This document shows positions 34,127-46,124 of a stretch of 64,000 nucleotides of DNA, piece after piece. The stretch is taken from positions 27,856,772-27,920,771 of the forward strand of contig NW_024040374.1 in NCBI RefSeq assembly GCF_014851395.1, given 5' to 3'. The notes beneath the pieces are model-generated. The model had not been told where the DNA came from. It was given only the letters and a program-made list of their open reading frames with translations, and searched no databases. Numbering within the stretch: position 1 is the first letter of the stretch; the number at the start of each line of letters is the position of its first letter. The DNA comes from Micropterus salmoides. Lineage: Eukaryota; Chordata; Actinopteri; Centrarchiformes; Centrarchidae. Both the position numbers and the translations under genes were made by a program.

Positions 34127-35044
34127 AAGTAATACTGACATCAGTGCAGATATGGAGGCAGACACCTGAATCAAGTCGCATGTCATTAAGGCTTCCAAAT
34201 TCTTCACAAATACCCATGACTCCATGCTGACACACTCTGTCGCAGGCAACAGTTTCCCTTAAGAAGGAGCAATATCGACTCCTGTTTAAATGTTTATTGG
34301 AATCTCGCACATTTATGGAGGGAAAAATAAGCTGTACTGTATAAACGGGATGATACCAGCACACTAAATGCATCATTCAAACCTCACTTCGCAAGTTTCT
34401 TTTCCCTGTCCTCCTCCCAAACTTGTTAACTTATAATTAATAAAATCTCATCAAAATAATTACTGGCACCATTTCCACATTCTCGGCACAGTTTGCAAAA
34501 AAAAAGAAAAAAGAAAAGAATTACATACTGTACACACCTTTGATGTCATTAACTTTGATTCATCTTTCGTTGGTTCTCGACTGTGAGCTGCTGACAGCAA
34601 CACGAGTGCCTCCTCCTCGGTGTGGGTGACAGCACTTCTGATGACTCCTCCCGCCACACCGGGGCGCTGCTTTTTTAAAGCCGGATATGCAGATCAGGGT
34701 ATGAATGCAAGCATCAGAAGGTTTGCCTTTTTTGCCCTTGAGGTCATCACACATACAGTACACACCTACTTTATGACCATGATTGGTCTTTGGATGTGTT
34801 ACATATACATAGGGATTGCAAAACAATTACAAGAGGTTAATGTGACCTGATGAATATGATTAATTTGTAATCAGCTACTACTAATATATAGTACAAAAAC
34901 AACATCTTAACATGGCTGTATTAACCTGCTCGGCATCCCTGGGCAAAAACGTGTTGTTGGGCCCCTTTGACCCCCCACTGTATGTTGGCATATTCATCAT
35001 TTCCCCAGACACAAAATACCAACCAGCACTTCAGAATGAAGAGG
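34127..35044. other. Non-coding stretch, nothing assigned
   Basis: A-rich patch near 34497-34520. The short frames on both strands between 34460 and 34850 overlap one another and lack domains. Confidence 0.4.
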
Positions 35045-35310
35045 TATAGTCAAATTAATTAGCAACAATTTTGGTAATTGATTAGTCATTTAAATTAAAT
35101 TTTTAAGCAAAAGTTCTCAGGTTCCAGCTCCTAAAATTTAAATATTTGCTTTTTTTTTTTGTGGTGTCTGATGGCACACAATGTCTTTAGGTTTTTTTCA
35201 CTGTTGGTCGAACGAAACAGCCAATTTGAATATGAGAATTTGGGCTTTGGCAAATTGTAATGGGCATTTTTCTTTTCTTCACACTTTTGTCATTAATTGA
35301 CTTCATTAAT
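35045..35310 (+). mobile_element. hAT-type MITE copy
   Basis: It shares the family core with 17831-18298: TCTCAGGTTCCAGCTCCTAA here against TTCACAGGTTCCAGCTTCTC there. It also has AATTGATTAGTCATTTAAA at the left, AATTTGGGCTTTGGCAAATT and GTCATTAATTGACTTCATTAA at the right. Terminal TAGGGCTG/CAGCCC sequences are lost, so boundaries are approximate. Confidence 0.6.
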
Positions 35311-35940
35311 TATGTCCCTGTTGGGTTCATAACCCCCAATTCATCATGCTTTAACTGTAATGGGCCTTAAGCATGGCCATTTCCTCAATCACTGTGTCTT
35401 GTAGGAAAAAAATATTGTTAACAATATCCACTTTGACGTGATTAAAAGTGTTAAATGGCACCCAGTTTTAGATTCATTCAGAAGAACACATTACTGGATT
35501 ACTGGAACATTAGTGGTTGGTGCTGATGAAGAGGCACTTGAGCTCACCTCACAGGAATGTTCTACAATACCATTACCACAAGAACAGTTTTAGTTGCTAT
35601 TTTACTTCAATGGTGCAGATTTTTAAACAAATCACATATACAACCAATTGATAAGGACTGAACCCTGGGCTTTTTGGGCTCGTTTGTCTGGTTGGTGATT
35701 TAGCCTTGGATCTATTTTACAAACTGCAGATCTTCTTCAAAAATAAGAGTATCTTTATTATGTTTTGTGCAGAAATGCATGCTGTTGTAAATTCCCTATG
35801 TAATCTATATTTATTTTTGACATGGTGCCATTTTTCCACTTGGCATGTTTATTTAAGCAGCGTTTATGAAAACTATTCAGTGATGACGATCAGTCTTATC
35901 TGTAGAAAGGAGAGCAGTGGAGGAAACATTTAGAGAATTA
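35311..35940. other. Non-coding stretch, nothing assigned
   Basis: AT-rich; no gene or element termini. Confidence 0.4.
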
Positions 35941-36365
35941 GTGGAGATAGATTCCTTCCCTATCATTAATAACAATCCTCCTCATTTTCTCCTCAGACTT
36001 TCAGATGTTTGCATATCATTTGTATTTTTAATTGGTGAAGTTTGATTAAACCCAGCCCCTAGTGTTATATGGCATTAGGCGCTGCCATATGTTTAGTTGT
36101 GTGCAGATACCCATTACCATAATAATTTTGCCAGTTTGAGGCGCTCATCTATTTGCTGCACAGCTTTGATTGCATCTGCCTTAACTTAAATGATGCCTTG
36201 TGAGTTTTTCAGTTCATCGCTGTGACCTTTAATCTACCACTTACAGAATGCTCCCATCTATCATGGTTGTCACTTTGAAATTCCTAATCTCGTCTGAAAA
36301 GTCTTTACAAGTGCAGCTGGATTACTCTGTGATAATTAATCATATTCAAATGCATGAAAACAAAT
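35941..36365. promoter_or_regulatory. Candidate conserved non-coding element
   Basis: A long repeat-free block with dense homeodomain/POU/SOX-like words: TTTGCATATCATTTGTAT, TTTTTAATTGGTGAAG, TTTGATTAAACCC, CCATTACCATAATAATTTTG, CTTTGATTGCATCTG, GTGATAATTAATCATATTC. It is one of the best enhancer-like textures in the window. The target gene is unknown and conservation is untested. Confidence 0.45.
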
Positions 36366-37104
36366 TTTGTTTACATATTTGCGATCACCTAAAATGAGAA
36401 AAACGAAGGAGCATTGCGCAGCCCTGTGAGTTAGGTGAGGTGTGCATTTGCATAACATTTAGTTTAAACAAGCAAGCAGAGAATGATTTGTTTAGAGCAG
36501 CACTGAGATGAAGAGGGGCATGTGCTTATCTCATTTTTTATTCAAATTATTTTCAGATCAGAGCATTTTATTTTACTTATTATATTTCTTACAGGAAGAG
36601 TCATTAATTTGACAGGTTATGTTCATTTTAGAAATGCAAATAAATTCTGAATGCAAATAGTATTCTACAGTGTTACACCAGAAGGCAGGCAAAGTTAATC
36701 TGCTTTATCACACAAGCAAAGGGGCAGTTTTTGTTAAGCAATTTACAGATTTGTCGAGTCAAGTCAATTATGAAATTCAGTTTTCTTGTAATACAACTAA
36801 TCCTTGTGTGTTTTTGGAGTAATTGCACTTCTGCCTTGGTTTCATGCATTTCATTATCTCATAATAAAGGCTTAAACTGAATTGCTACACACTCACCATC
36901 CTGAATATACCGTAGGACATATACAGTGCATTATATAAATACATTGTGCACTGGCTAATTTCTACTGTCAATCAGCCAGTTCTGATAATAACTTTTAACC
37001 TTACATATATATGTTTACCTGTTTACCTGTATTCATTTTATTCAGTTTTACTCATGTATTTCTCTACTTAAAAGATGTTTTGCTCTATGAACAAAATGTC
37101 AGCT
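36366..37104. other. Non-coding stretch, nothing assigned
   Basis: AT-rich unique-looking sequence. A tandem GTTTACCT pair lies near 37013-37028. Confidence 0.4.
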
Positions 37105-37222
37105 GTCCTCTCCACATTTTGGATGATGATGATTTAGACCTTCTTATTTGAGACCTGAACTTTTGTGTTCCTGTTTCAAGAAACTCTTCTTATCAGGGAC
37201 ATATGATGGAGGAAACTCAGCA
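37105..37222 (+). repeat. Dispersed repeat, copy 1
   Basis: This aligns with 42128-42248 in the same orientation. Shared words include GTCCTC.CCAC.TTTT, AGACCTGAACT, GTGTTCC, TGTTTCAAGAAACTCTT and TGATGG.GGAAACTCAGCA. The repeat here probably continues to about 37510, where the text is also familiar from fish repeats (CATCGTCATGAGG and similar). No coding content. Confidence 0.65.
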
Positions 37223-37600
37223 CCTGTGAGTGTCACACTGCCACCTTGCATCGAACATGAAGCTTTTATGTTAACTGTTGGCTCTCAATATGTCTCTGTA
37301 CCAGGATCATCGTCATGAGGGGAATACTGGCACTAAGTACCCACTAAGTGCCCTAACATTTTGTAATGTTCTGTTACTAGCACTACAAGTGAACTGTTGA
37401 TGTTGGCAAAGTTTGACTGTCTATTTCTCATATCTGTTTCCACACTCCGCCACCGTCTTAAAGGTGCATATGGACTGTGGTACATTCTGCTGATGCTTCA
37501 GGTGAACATTTAATAAATTATATCATTTTAATAATGCCAAAGTCAAAGCAGTTGGCAAAACTCTGAACACAGCTTGCTTGTAGTCTTTCAGAATGGTTTA
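37223..37600. repeat. Probable continuation of the dispersed repeat
   Basis: Words such as ATGAAGCTTTTATGTTAACTG and CAGGATCATCGTCATGAGG, and CTTAAAGGTGCATATGGACTG near 37460, look like parts of a recurrent fish repeat. No second copy in this window supports it directly. Confidence 0.35.
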
Positions 37601-38230
37601 ATATTGGTATGTAATATGGCTAGTTAGCTATGTAGCTATAGTTAGCTTGCTGTGAATGAAGCAGCATCGGCTTCAGTTTAAGAAGCAGGCACAGGGAGTG
37701 GATCAGCTTCAGGTCCATAATCACCATCTGCTCATGTTACTGAGGATGACAGACTAGGTGAGCTCATAAAGTGGCATAATGAACACTTAAAGGTACAATG
37801 TGTAAGAATTGAGACTACTCTCTAATTGTTGAATTCATACTCACACTGCACAAAGACAAAGGAAGCAGCATATCACACATCAGGTTATAACTGGTGCTAA
37901 CTGCAGTTAGCTAGTTAGCTCTGTTAGCTGTCCTATAAGCTGACTGAGTCCGGAATAGGAACTAGAACTGGAGCCTAGTGAGCGGGGAACAGAACCGGGC
38001 TCAGCAGCTTCCCAGTGAACCGGGACCCCTTCACTGCCTCTGAAACCGACAGAGGCCCGTTTGAGAACAGGGAGTACCAAGGTGATTTATAGCGGCTCCG
38101 TGGACGACAAACACACAGCAGGGTCAGGCAGGGACAGGAGAGGCATCAGAAGGGAGAGGAGAGCCAGCGACAGCGCGTAGATGCAGTTTATTAAAACTGT
38201 GTGGATGCTTCACAGGTACAACTACATGAA
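37601..38230. repeat. Probable dispersed repeat with GTTAGCT-rich core
   Basis: It includes CTTAAAGGTACAATGTGTAAG (37787-37807), a motif I know from recurrent fish elements, and two GTTAGCTAGTTAGCT-type clusters near 37615 and 37905. The GC-rich segment 37945-38180 may be part of the same element. The superfamily is unknown. Confidence 0.35.
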
Positions 38231-39800
38231 TAGACACTGAAAAAGACCTTACATCTCCTTACAACTACATTATAGTGATAAAAAACATTTATTAAATGTA
38301 TATGCACTGCTTACAGGTGCTAAATAAAAAAATTAAACTAAAGTGTTACCAAAACGGTTTTAACCAAAAATTGTCACATTTTGTTCATGTACTAAATCCT
38401 TTTTTGCATTTATAAAGATTCTTCTACTTTTATTCACAATATGGTACAGCTTATAGTAGAAAGGAGGCTTGAATCTGTTAGAAATTAACCAGACTGCCCA
38501 TGCAACCAGCTGATTTATTATTGTACCTGTAAACTATAGTAATGAGAAAATAGGCCCGAAATCGTTTCCAACCTCCAATGAAAGAGGATTGATATCTTTG
38601 TAGACGTTCTGTGCTGTGGACGCTCCTAAAGGGGATTTCTTTAGCAGAAGTGAGTCCTGGTTATGTTTTCTCTTTGAAAAAGAAGCATTCTCTCTAAAGA
38701 GGAAGCAAAAAACATTTCACTTTTCAATTACCCCCAGCTCCTTCACCTCTCCCATCCTCCCCAGGTCTAGTTTCCAAGAAGAGGAGAAAAGAGAAGGGGT
38801 GCTTTTCACTTGCATGGCAGCGCCCCTCCCTCTCATTCTTCTCCTATCATTCCAGCTACCACTTTTATGCATGAAACAGAGAAGAAGATTGAAAGCATTC
38901 ACTGGCCATTCAGAACATGAAGAAAGGGGATCCTCAGAGCTTTATTAGATATGAAGATCTACAATAAAAATCAATTTCTGGCCTCTTTATGCAGTTTAAA
39001 TGACAAAGCCTCAACCCATTCAGCCATTGTGTGCAGGAAAGTAATTCTGCAGCACCGGCCGAGACAAGAGCGCCGTATACTTTCTGACCTGCGATTGCAG
39101 ATTCTAATATGATACAGACCTACTGAGATAATAGGAGGCACTTAATATCATCTGTTGAGAAGGAAAAAAATGTTATCTCATATCTTTTGGTAGATAGATG
39201 GATAGGGGATGAGGTTTAAACCATTTCATGGACAGAATACTAAACAGGCTGAGATGGACAGCTGAGCATTTCACTTTCAAAAGTTACAAATGAAAAAAGT
39301 TGGTAACACTAAGCAAGGCCTTACACACACGAGTAGGTGGTTAGTCAAATTAAAAATGGTAAAAATGAGGAATGGTCAGTGTGACAAAAACAAAATATCA
39401 GAAGATTTCAAGGCATTTTGACAGTGATGATCTTGTTGACAATATTTTCAATTAAAATACAACATTTTCCATTCCTATCAACACACAGTATATGCCCTTT
39501 TCTTAGGAAGGTGTTCTTATATTACTTTGATGTAGAAAATAATCAACAACTGACATTGTCAATGTGCATGGTCAGTTGCTTGCAAGAGGTTTTGATTGAT
39601 TATTATTGATTGCTTATGTAAATGGTTTATGGTGACCCTGATGAAGGTCAGAGGCCACACTCAAATTGTTATCTTATTATTTATTTTATGTGTTGCCAGA
39701 GTTTTGACCTCTTCAGACTTCAGATTTCCCTACTCTGTGTTCAGACATGACTAGAGCCTGCATTGGTAGGTGAGGTGCAGATGAGATGAAAGCTGGCTAT
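38231..39800. other. Non-coding stretch, nothing assigned
   Basis: The frame at 38616-38948 (110 codons) has no domain, and its opposite strand is also open in part. AT-rich elsewhere. Confidence 0.4.
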
Positions 39801-40878
39801 TAGGGCTGGAAAATAATCTAATTGCGTTTTTGTTTTGTTTTTTTACCAATATTGCTATTGCAATTTAATATGCGATTCATTTTTAAGCTCCTTACCTTCT
39901 GTAGTATTCAAAACGGACAGGCAATAAGTCGTGTATATAGTATGACCAACACAATATTAGATAGATTAAACATACACTGTTCTTCCTTGTGAGTCAGGCC
40001 TGTGTTGTGATGAAATTATGTGATGCATGAATTATTATTCTGAGCAATGGCGGAGGAAAGTATCAAATTTTATTAATATGAGAAAGATAATTTCAGTCAA
40101 GTCATGGCATTAAATAATATGATATAATATCATCAGGTCGGCCTACCAACAGACCACAGGAAAAACTGAGGTCACCACAGTGTGTTAGACAGTAAGTGCT
40201 CAACAAAAAAAACACCAATTAATGGAGTCCATCTTTTTATATCCCAGTAAGCAAACAAAAAATACTCAATTTGAGGTTCAATTCCAAAGTTGGCCAACGA
40301 AAATAAAACCAAGTGACGCCTCACGTGTTTAAAATACAAGCTTAGTAATTCTCCGACAACACCGGAGTCCCCCACCAACTCAGCCTCTGATGCTGGTAAG
40401 CAGCCGGCTGTAACTTGGGACAGACTGACCCTCTTTCGGACTTGTGCTTTTGGTTTGAAACGCCGTTTCACAGCTTTCACAGAGCTGACTGGTGGCTGTG
40501 TGTGTGACGCTGGCGCTGATTGCCACAATACGCTTACCTTACTACACGTGTCTTTTTTCTTGTCCGTCAAAGCGGCGGATGGCCCAACAATTTCACCCAC
40601 CACCACCACCGCCACCAACACGTTACCCACGGGTGGCGGGTGCTACTTTCATTCCCTGTGTGACACTAAAGTTTCTGTAGTGTCAGCTGTCAAGCTTAAG
40701 GCCGTTGTACAACAACAAGTCAAGGTAGAGCGTAATGTGCAAAGTTTATGCTTCATCTGCAGACTGCTTTACTCTTGGGTGTCATGTGACCGGAGAGTAA
40801 TCGCAGCCTTTGCGATTAGAAAATCTTGTTTTATCACATCGTGATAATATTGCAAATGCAATTCATCGTTCAGCCCTA
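39801..40878. mobile_element. Non-autonomous hAT element with target-site duplication
   Basis: The left terminus TAGGGCTGGAAAATAATC is followed by ATCTAATTGCG and CAATATTGCTATTGCAATTT. The right terminus ends AATATTGCAAATGCAATTC, then CAGCCCTA. The subterminal 'ATTGC' series on both sides is typical of a common fish family. Flanking 8-mers ctggctat (39793-39800) and tcggctat (40879-40886) agree at six of eight positions. The interior has a 152-codon minus-strand frame (40172-40630) with no recognisable transposase motif, so the element would depend on enzyme in trans. Confidence 0.75.
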
Positions 40879-42127
40879 TCGGCTATATGTGAGAGTTGAC
40901 TCACTGCACAGCAATTTAGAATAGTTTGGGCCAGGATTTTACAACTCTGGGAAGTTATAATGGCATAATTACATCCTCTGTTGAAACAATTTCCCAGGCA
41001 GAAAGTAGAAATGTATGTGGTTTACATGACAAACATGATTTGCCTGGAATGTGTGATGTATTGTACACATTTGATCCACCCACACATCTTGTCGCCAGAC
41101 CACATTGCATTCACAGCTGAAATCATTAGTCCATTTGTTAAACATGGAGTAGTGTTTCACTTGCATAGAAAACTGGCTGCCTTGGTTCCAGTCTTTCTAC
41201 AGTGCACCCTTGCAGATGTACAGAAAGTGCTTTTTGTAACAGTATTTGTGGGTATTTCAACATTTGTATACATTTTGTATACCTAAACATCCAGTCAAAT
41301 GCAATGGTAAAAAAAATATACAGTAACTAATCATAGAGCCGCTGTATGTTTGACAGTCGGACATTTATCTGGACAGGATGATCAACAGGACAGACAGTGA
41401 GGCGTCCACATTAGGCCTCACTATTATAGACAATGCCATCCTCCATTGGCAATGGCTGACAGGCATCATACAACCGACACCAGTATCTGCCCCCTATGTG
41501 TTCACTGCTGCTTTATGTGGTCTGTGCTTGTAAAATATCCAATGCGACTTGGAACGTCATAGGGAAGTCTGTGCGAGTGAACACATGCACATGAGACGGC
41601 TGCTATCCGCGCCCACCCAGTGTCATCGTCCATCCCGATGTTTCAATGCAGACATCATCCGATGGAAATTTTGTAGACATCGCCCAACCTTACTCGCTAT
41701 GTTTTCAGAGATCTGTGCAGAGGTGAATCCTCTTATCAGTTATTAGATGCAAGCTTACAGCAGTAGTCCTTTGATCAGGATAAAGCTGTACATGTTTAAA
41801 TTAAATTAAAATAATAACAGTAATTTGATAGGAGGGAAAAGCCAGCACCACAAATGTTGTGTGTTTGAATTGAAGATGAAATTGCAGTCAAGGCTAAATT
41901 CACGTTAGCTACAGAAGAGTCCAGAGAAAGGTGTCTGCAGGAAACCAGATGATCTTTTGTTAGATTAAAGAATGCGTCTCTCTTCTCCTAAGTGCATGTG
42001 ATCCTCAAGTGCAAATTTTAGCATTCAGCCACTTGATACCATGATAGACCACAATACGGTGATTTATGTTAAACTATTGTATTCATGTCTTTCTGTACTT
42101 TAACAATGTGAACACAGTAAAGAAGTT
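40879..42127. other. Non-coding stretch, nothing assigned
   Basis: Several overlapping short frames near 40926-41286 lack domains. GTGTTCACT near 41499 and AGTGAACAC near 41577 form a loose inverted pair. No gene supported. Confidence 0.4.
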
Positions 42128-42248
42128 GTCCTCCCCACGTTTTCATGAGTTATTGTGTTAGACCTGCCTGCATAAGACCTGAACTCTGGTGTTCCTCTGT
42201 TTCAAGAAACTCTTGTAATCGATGGCATGTGATGGCGGAAACTCAGCA
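42128..42248 (+). repeat. Dispersed repeat, copy 2
   Basis: Second copy of the 37105-37222 repeat, same orientation, ending GATGGCGGAAACTCAGCA. Similarity fades right after this point, so the two copies share only the 5' module. Confidence 0.65.
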
Positions 42249-43609
42249 AGATAAATGATCCATGTTGCTGTAATGAAAAGGACTTTTTTTTTTTTTGGCC
42301 ACGCTTTCATTCTTCTCTGATGGAGACATGGATGAATTGGATGAGTGTACCACATCTCCAGGGGCAGGGAGATAAATATTATGCCTGACTTCTCCTCCGC
42401 CATGTCTGGTTACCAGCTGAAAAGCAATTGTTTCACGCTGCCGTCTTGACTGCAAGACATGTGCTATTTCAAATTAAACCTTCAAGGTCCCAAAGTCATT
42501 TATTTGTGTCAAAACGGAGGCAGAATGGAATTCTGAGGAACAACAATAAATTCACTGTGGATGTAAGAAATCACAATGCATTCTCAGTGTTTTAGCAGCG
42601 AGTGTTGTTTGCTTGTGGAGCAAAATAATATCCAGGATGCAGCACTCCATTCAAGGCCTTAAAATGTGGAACTAATCTCTCTAAAAAGACTACTATTTGG
42701 ATTCAATGTTTTTTGTTCAGCCTTCCCCGAGTGTTAGATACACTAACGTGTGTCCATGGGGGAAGACATTGAATATGAGTAGCCTTCTCCACCTCCAATA
42801 CTATGAGAGTGTAAGTGGATCCTGATTCACTGATAGCACAGTGAAGCCTCCTTGAGTGTTTGCAAAGTGTGGACCTTGAGAAGAACAGCTTTGCCAAAAA
42901 TCCTCTTGTGGCCCCAGAGACCACAGCACAGTGCTCAGTGAAAACAAAGATGTTATAAGCTAGCTTAGCTATTATCGCGCCTTTGCACTACATCTCCCCT
43001 GACGCTGCATTCAAATCAGTCTCTATTTATTTGGGGGTTTTATTTATTTATTACCCCATTTTTCTCCCCTTTTCCGAGGCAAAAAATGACTAAAAGGATT
43101 ATTTGTGGAATAACTAAAATAATTAGCAATGCTTGTGCTTCTTTAATTCAGGCAAACTGAGTTGTATTTTCCCAGCATTAGCGTTGGCATACTGTAATTT
43201 AGGTGAGCGGCACAAAGAGTTGTGAGTCTATGAAATTGACAAAGAAGGGCAGAAAAGGAGAGGAGGCAGAAAGACTACAGTACATTGATCACAGAAAGAC
43301 TTTATAGTAAATAACAACATGCAAAAAGGGCTTATAATGATCTGTATAAGCATGAAATAAATATTCATTTCACATTATAGGGTGTTTAGTGTATTACAGC
43401 ATTGACACATAATTTGACGACAAAGTTCATCCATACACAATTATGTTAAGGTCTACTTACAGGGGTGACAGGTATTCCAGTGGGATAGATTCATCATTCC
43501 AATACTACTAATAGACAAGAACATTGAATATATATATATTTTTTACATATTTAATGTCAGTGTTTTTAGAATATTTTATGGTTAAATCTGCGATAACATA
43601 TTTTGTTTT
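42249..43609. other. Non-coding stretch, nothing assigned
   Basis: A T-run of 12 occurs near 42286. Frames at 42158-42455 and 42703-42924 have no domains. No transposon termini. Confidence 0.4.
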
Positions 43610-43870
43610 TGCTGCTTGAAGGCTGCAGAAACAAGTTGTGAACACATCAGTGACATATTATCACCTTTGAAGTTTATATGGTTGGAGTCTGTTAAAAAAC
43701 AGTTGCTTATTCATATGTCCCGCTTCTACAGAGAAACATCATAAATTTGGAGTCGTGTTTCTAGCCACCTGATGAATGACCAATATTCAGCTCTGTTTTG
43801 GTTTCTACTAACTTGTCTCGTAACAACTTGCTCCTAACTGTGTCTGTCTGCTGACAGTGGGGTCTTTGAC
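43610..43870 (+). repeat. Dispersed repeat related to 56435-56725
   Basis: It shares with the later copy, in the same order: GGCTGCAGAAACAAG / GGCAGCTTAACAAG, GACATATTAT, AAGTTTATATGGT, CCAATATTCA and a 'gctct.ttttggt.tc' segment. Diverged, non-coding. The family is not named. Confidence 0.5.
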
Positions 43871-44052
43871 ACCCCAAACAAAGAGGGAGTCAAGTCAATG
43901 TCAAAAAAACACAAGGGTTACGACGCTTGGATAAGACTGCAGAAAGACTGTGGTTACAATTTTAAGAAAAAGAATGAATAGCAACTCTGTGATGCGATCT
44001 TTGCTCTTACCTTTCCTTCTCACTTTTTGCCTCCTCATTTCTTACTCCCTAC

Positions 44053-44165
44053 TAGGGATGTCACAAGAACACTGTCACTTCGGTACCAAGTCGATACCAA
44101 AAGTCTGAAAACATGTAGGTACTCGTTTTTCTAGGTATCAAAAGTACTGTAAATAACATATCAGT
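44053..44165 (+). mobile_element. Left-end fragment of a hAT-like element
   Basis: CTAGGGATGTCACAAGAAC opens a segment with GGTACCAAGTCGATACC and AGGTATCAAAAGTACTG, the terminal words of a fish element whose ends carry GGTACC/GATACC series. No matching right end was found nearby. Confidence 0.4.
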
Positions 44166-44243
44166 GCAGCTGCAGTGACAGCTCTGCCTCAACTCGTTGA
44201 AACGAAGCACAGTAAGAGTCGTGTATAGAAGTAGGGGTAAACT

Positions 44244-45148
44244 GGGGCGAAAGTAACGCGGGACGAAAGTAACAAGGTGATTTCTCAGAGCCCAGACTAC
44301 ATTTGCATTCCAAGCTGTGACAGCACATTCAGCATGCAACCCTTGATGGAGCTGCCAAATATCACGTGGTTTTGTCATCGTTTCCTGCAGTTGTCTCCTG
44401 AAAGCTGTTTTCGAGTTTGTCAAGAAAATTTCTGAAGCAGGACTTTTTTCCCCAATTAAAACAGTTGTGTTTCTTCTTTCATGTGTCACAGTAATGATTA
44501 ATCTACTGCTTTAACACATCCTAAACGTTTTAATGTCAGAGATTTTCAGTATAAAAGTAAATCAGGTTTAAAAGTCAGGAGTCGAGTAAAAGGTGTTACT
44601 TTTGTCCCGCTACAGTGACCACAAGTCTTTCTTTTTGCTCAGATAATGCTGGAGGAGGGCAGAGGTCAATAGTGAGAAGACTAGACCACCAGGGTACAGA
44701 TCACATTCTTAAGTCTTCTCTGCGGACGAAGAGAGGAAGCTGCATACGTATTATTTTGGCCTGTCTCCTAAGGAGGTCAGTGTAGTAGGCTACAGTAAAA
44801 AGCAGCACTCAAAATGAAGCTCGCTCAAACTCTTCTTACTAAAACAATTTTAAATTCATTTCAAAATGTGAAATTTGTTTAGGCCTATTCTGTAAATAAC
44901 TTTTAAATGTTTATCTTAATTTTATTTTTGATTTACATTTTTGTCAAATCTTTCTAAATGACGTTTCATTTTCCCACTGTTTCTGAAGCTGCTGCAACAT
45001 GCAGATATCCCCAGAGCAGGATCAGCAGACTTACACATTAACACATTAACAATATAAACATATATTTATTAAATACGAGGGTAACACAAAAAAATCTAGC
45101 TGGTATTGTTGTGTTACTTCCGACCCAACTGATGGGGTCCAAAGTAAC
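44244..45148. mobile_element. Unplaced element with repeated GTTACTTT motifs
   Basis: The motif GGGRCGAAAGTAAC occurs five times: plus strand at 44244-44257 and 44258-44273 (direct tandem), minus strand at 44593-44610 and 45111-45126, and a looser plus copy at 45135-45148. The second and third form an inverted pair, matching about 18 of 20 across 44258-44277 and 44591-44610. The layout suggests a transposon with repeated terminal or subterminal sites. The interior has no recognisable transposase; a 142-codon minus-strand frame (44061-44489) crosses its left end without identifiable motifs. Confidence 0.5.
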
Positions 45149-45485
45149 ATTGTGCAACTTGCATTCAAAGTGAAATTTTACTGAAGTCATTTGTACAAAA
45201 TACCACCTGATATTGATAGACCTGTGCTCCTCTACTTTTTACTATTCCTCCATTATCTTTGTTTGAGACAGCTGCCATTGCTGAGTTGAATGACCAGCTA
45301 TGTTCCATATGACGTTTGCAATGGCTAAATGGCAAACAGAATGTAAACATAGCTCATAGTATTAGGCTGCCGTCCTCATCACAGCCTGTGTCATCTGTCG
45401 TAATGTCGTTAATAAATAAATATTTCCGGGGTAATGGTCTGTGACCATGTCAGTAAATTTAAACTTCTGCTTGCACTTTGAGTCG

Positions 45486-45486
<1 letters not shown>
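45149..45486. other. Non-coding stretch, nothing assigned
   Basis: AT-rich sequence between the element above and the GT repeat. Confidence 0.4.

Positions 45487-45518
<32 letters not shown>
45487..45518 (+). repeat. (GT)n microsatellite
   Basis: About 16 perfect TG units. Confidence 0.9.
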
Positions 45519-45521
<3 letters not shown>

Positions 45522-45639
45522 AACCTCTGCGTAACCACCTATTCCCTACATCTCACTACATCCTGCATTGCCACTTCCGCGGTTGGATATGTACGAACGC
45601 TGAGTCTCTGAAGTCAGGGGAACTGCATAAACTGCCAAT

Positions 45640-46116
45640 TAGGGCTGGGCAATAAAACAATAATGATAATTATCGCATTATAATTTTCTTCAATAACAAT
45701 ATAATAAATGTTCAATATATTGTCAATAAATATTTGGTTTAATTCATTTGAATCACAAACAAATTAGGACTTAACTTTGCTATTATAATATTTATTTTGT
45801 TGAGGAAAAGGGACTGAAAAAAACATTTATTAATCATATTTGTTGAAAAAGATATTATCATTATAGTTTTGAATGTTCTACCTCAGATTTGTGTGATGCA
45901 CTGTTTGGCATCAAGTGTTTGTCACATTCTGACCATAAAGAAAAGTTTAAACCACATATTTAACCTTCTGCTTTCTTCAATTTTCAGTCAGGACCAAAAA
46001 TCAGCCTTTAAACTTGAAAGAAATAATAATGTGACATATATTGTGATAATTATCGATATCGAATGATATGAAATGTTTTTATCGTGATAACATTTTGGCC
46101 ATACCGCCCAGCCCTA
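45640..46116. mobile_element. hAT MITE with target-site duplication
   Basis: It starts TAGGGCTGGGCAATAAAAC and ends GGCCATACCGCCCAGCCCTA. Inside the ends are ATAATTATCGCATTATAA and GTGATAATTATCGATATCG, the AT-rich 'TATCG' series typical of a widespread fish MITE. The flanks ctgccaat (45632-45639) and ctgccaaa (46117-46124) agree at seven of eight positions, as expected for a hAT insertion. It is 477 bases long with no transposase frame. Confidence 0.85.
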
Positions 46117-46124
46117 CTGCCAAA

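Noticed and set aside
38616..38948. 110-codon plus-strand frame
   Set aside because: No domain; basic/serine-rich peptide from a purine/pyrimidine-skewed stretch, with the minus strand also open over 61 codons.
40172..40630. 152-codon minus-strand frame
   Set aside because: It lies wholly inside a non-autonomous hAT element, has no transposase motif, and the other strand is also open in part.
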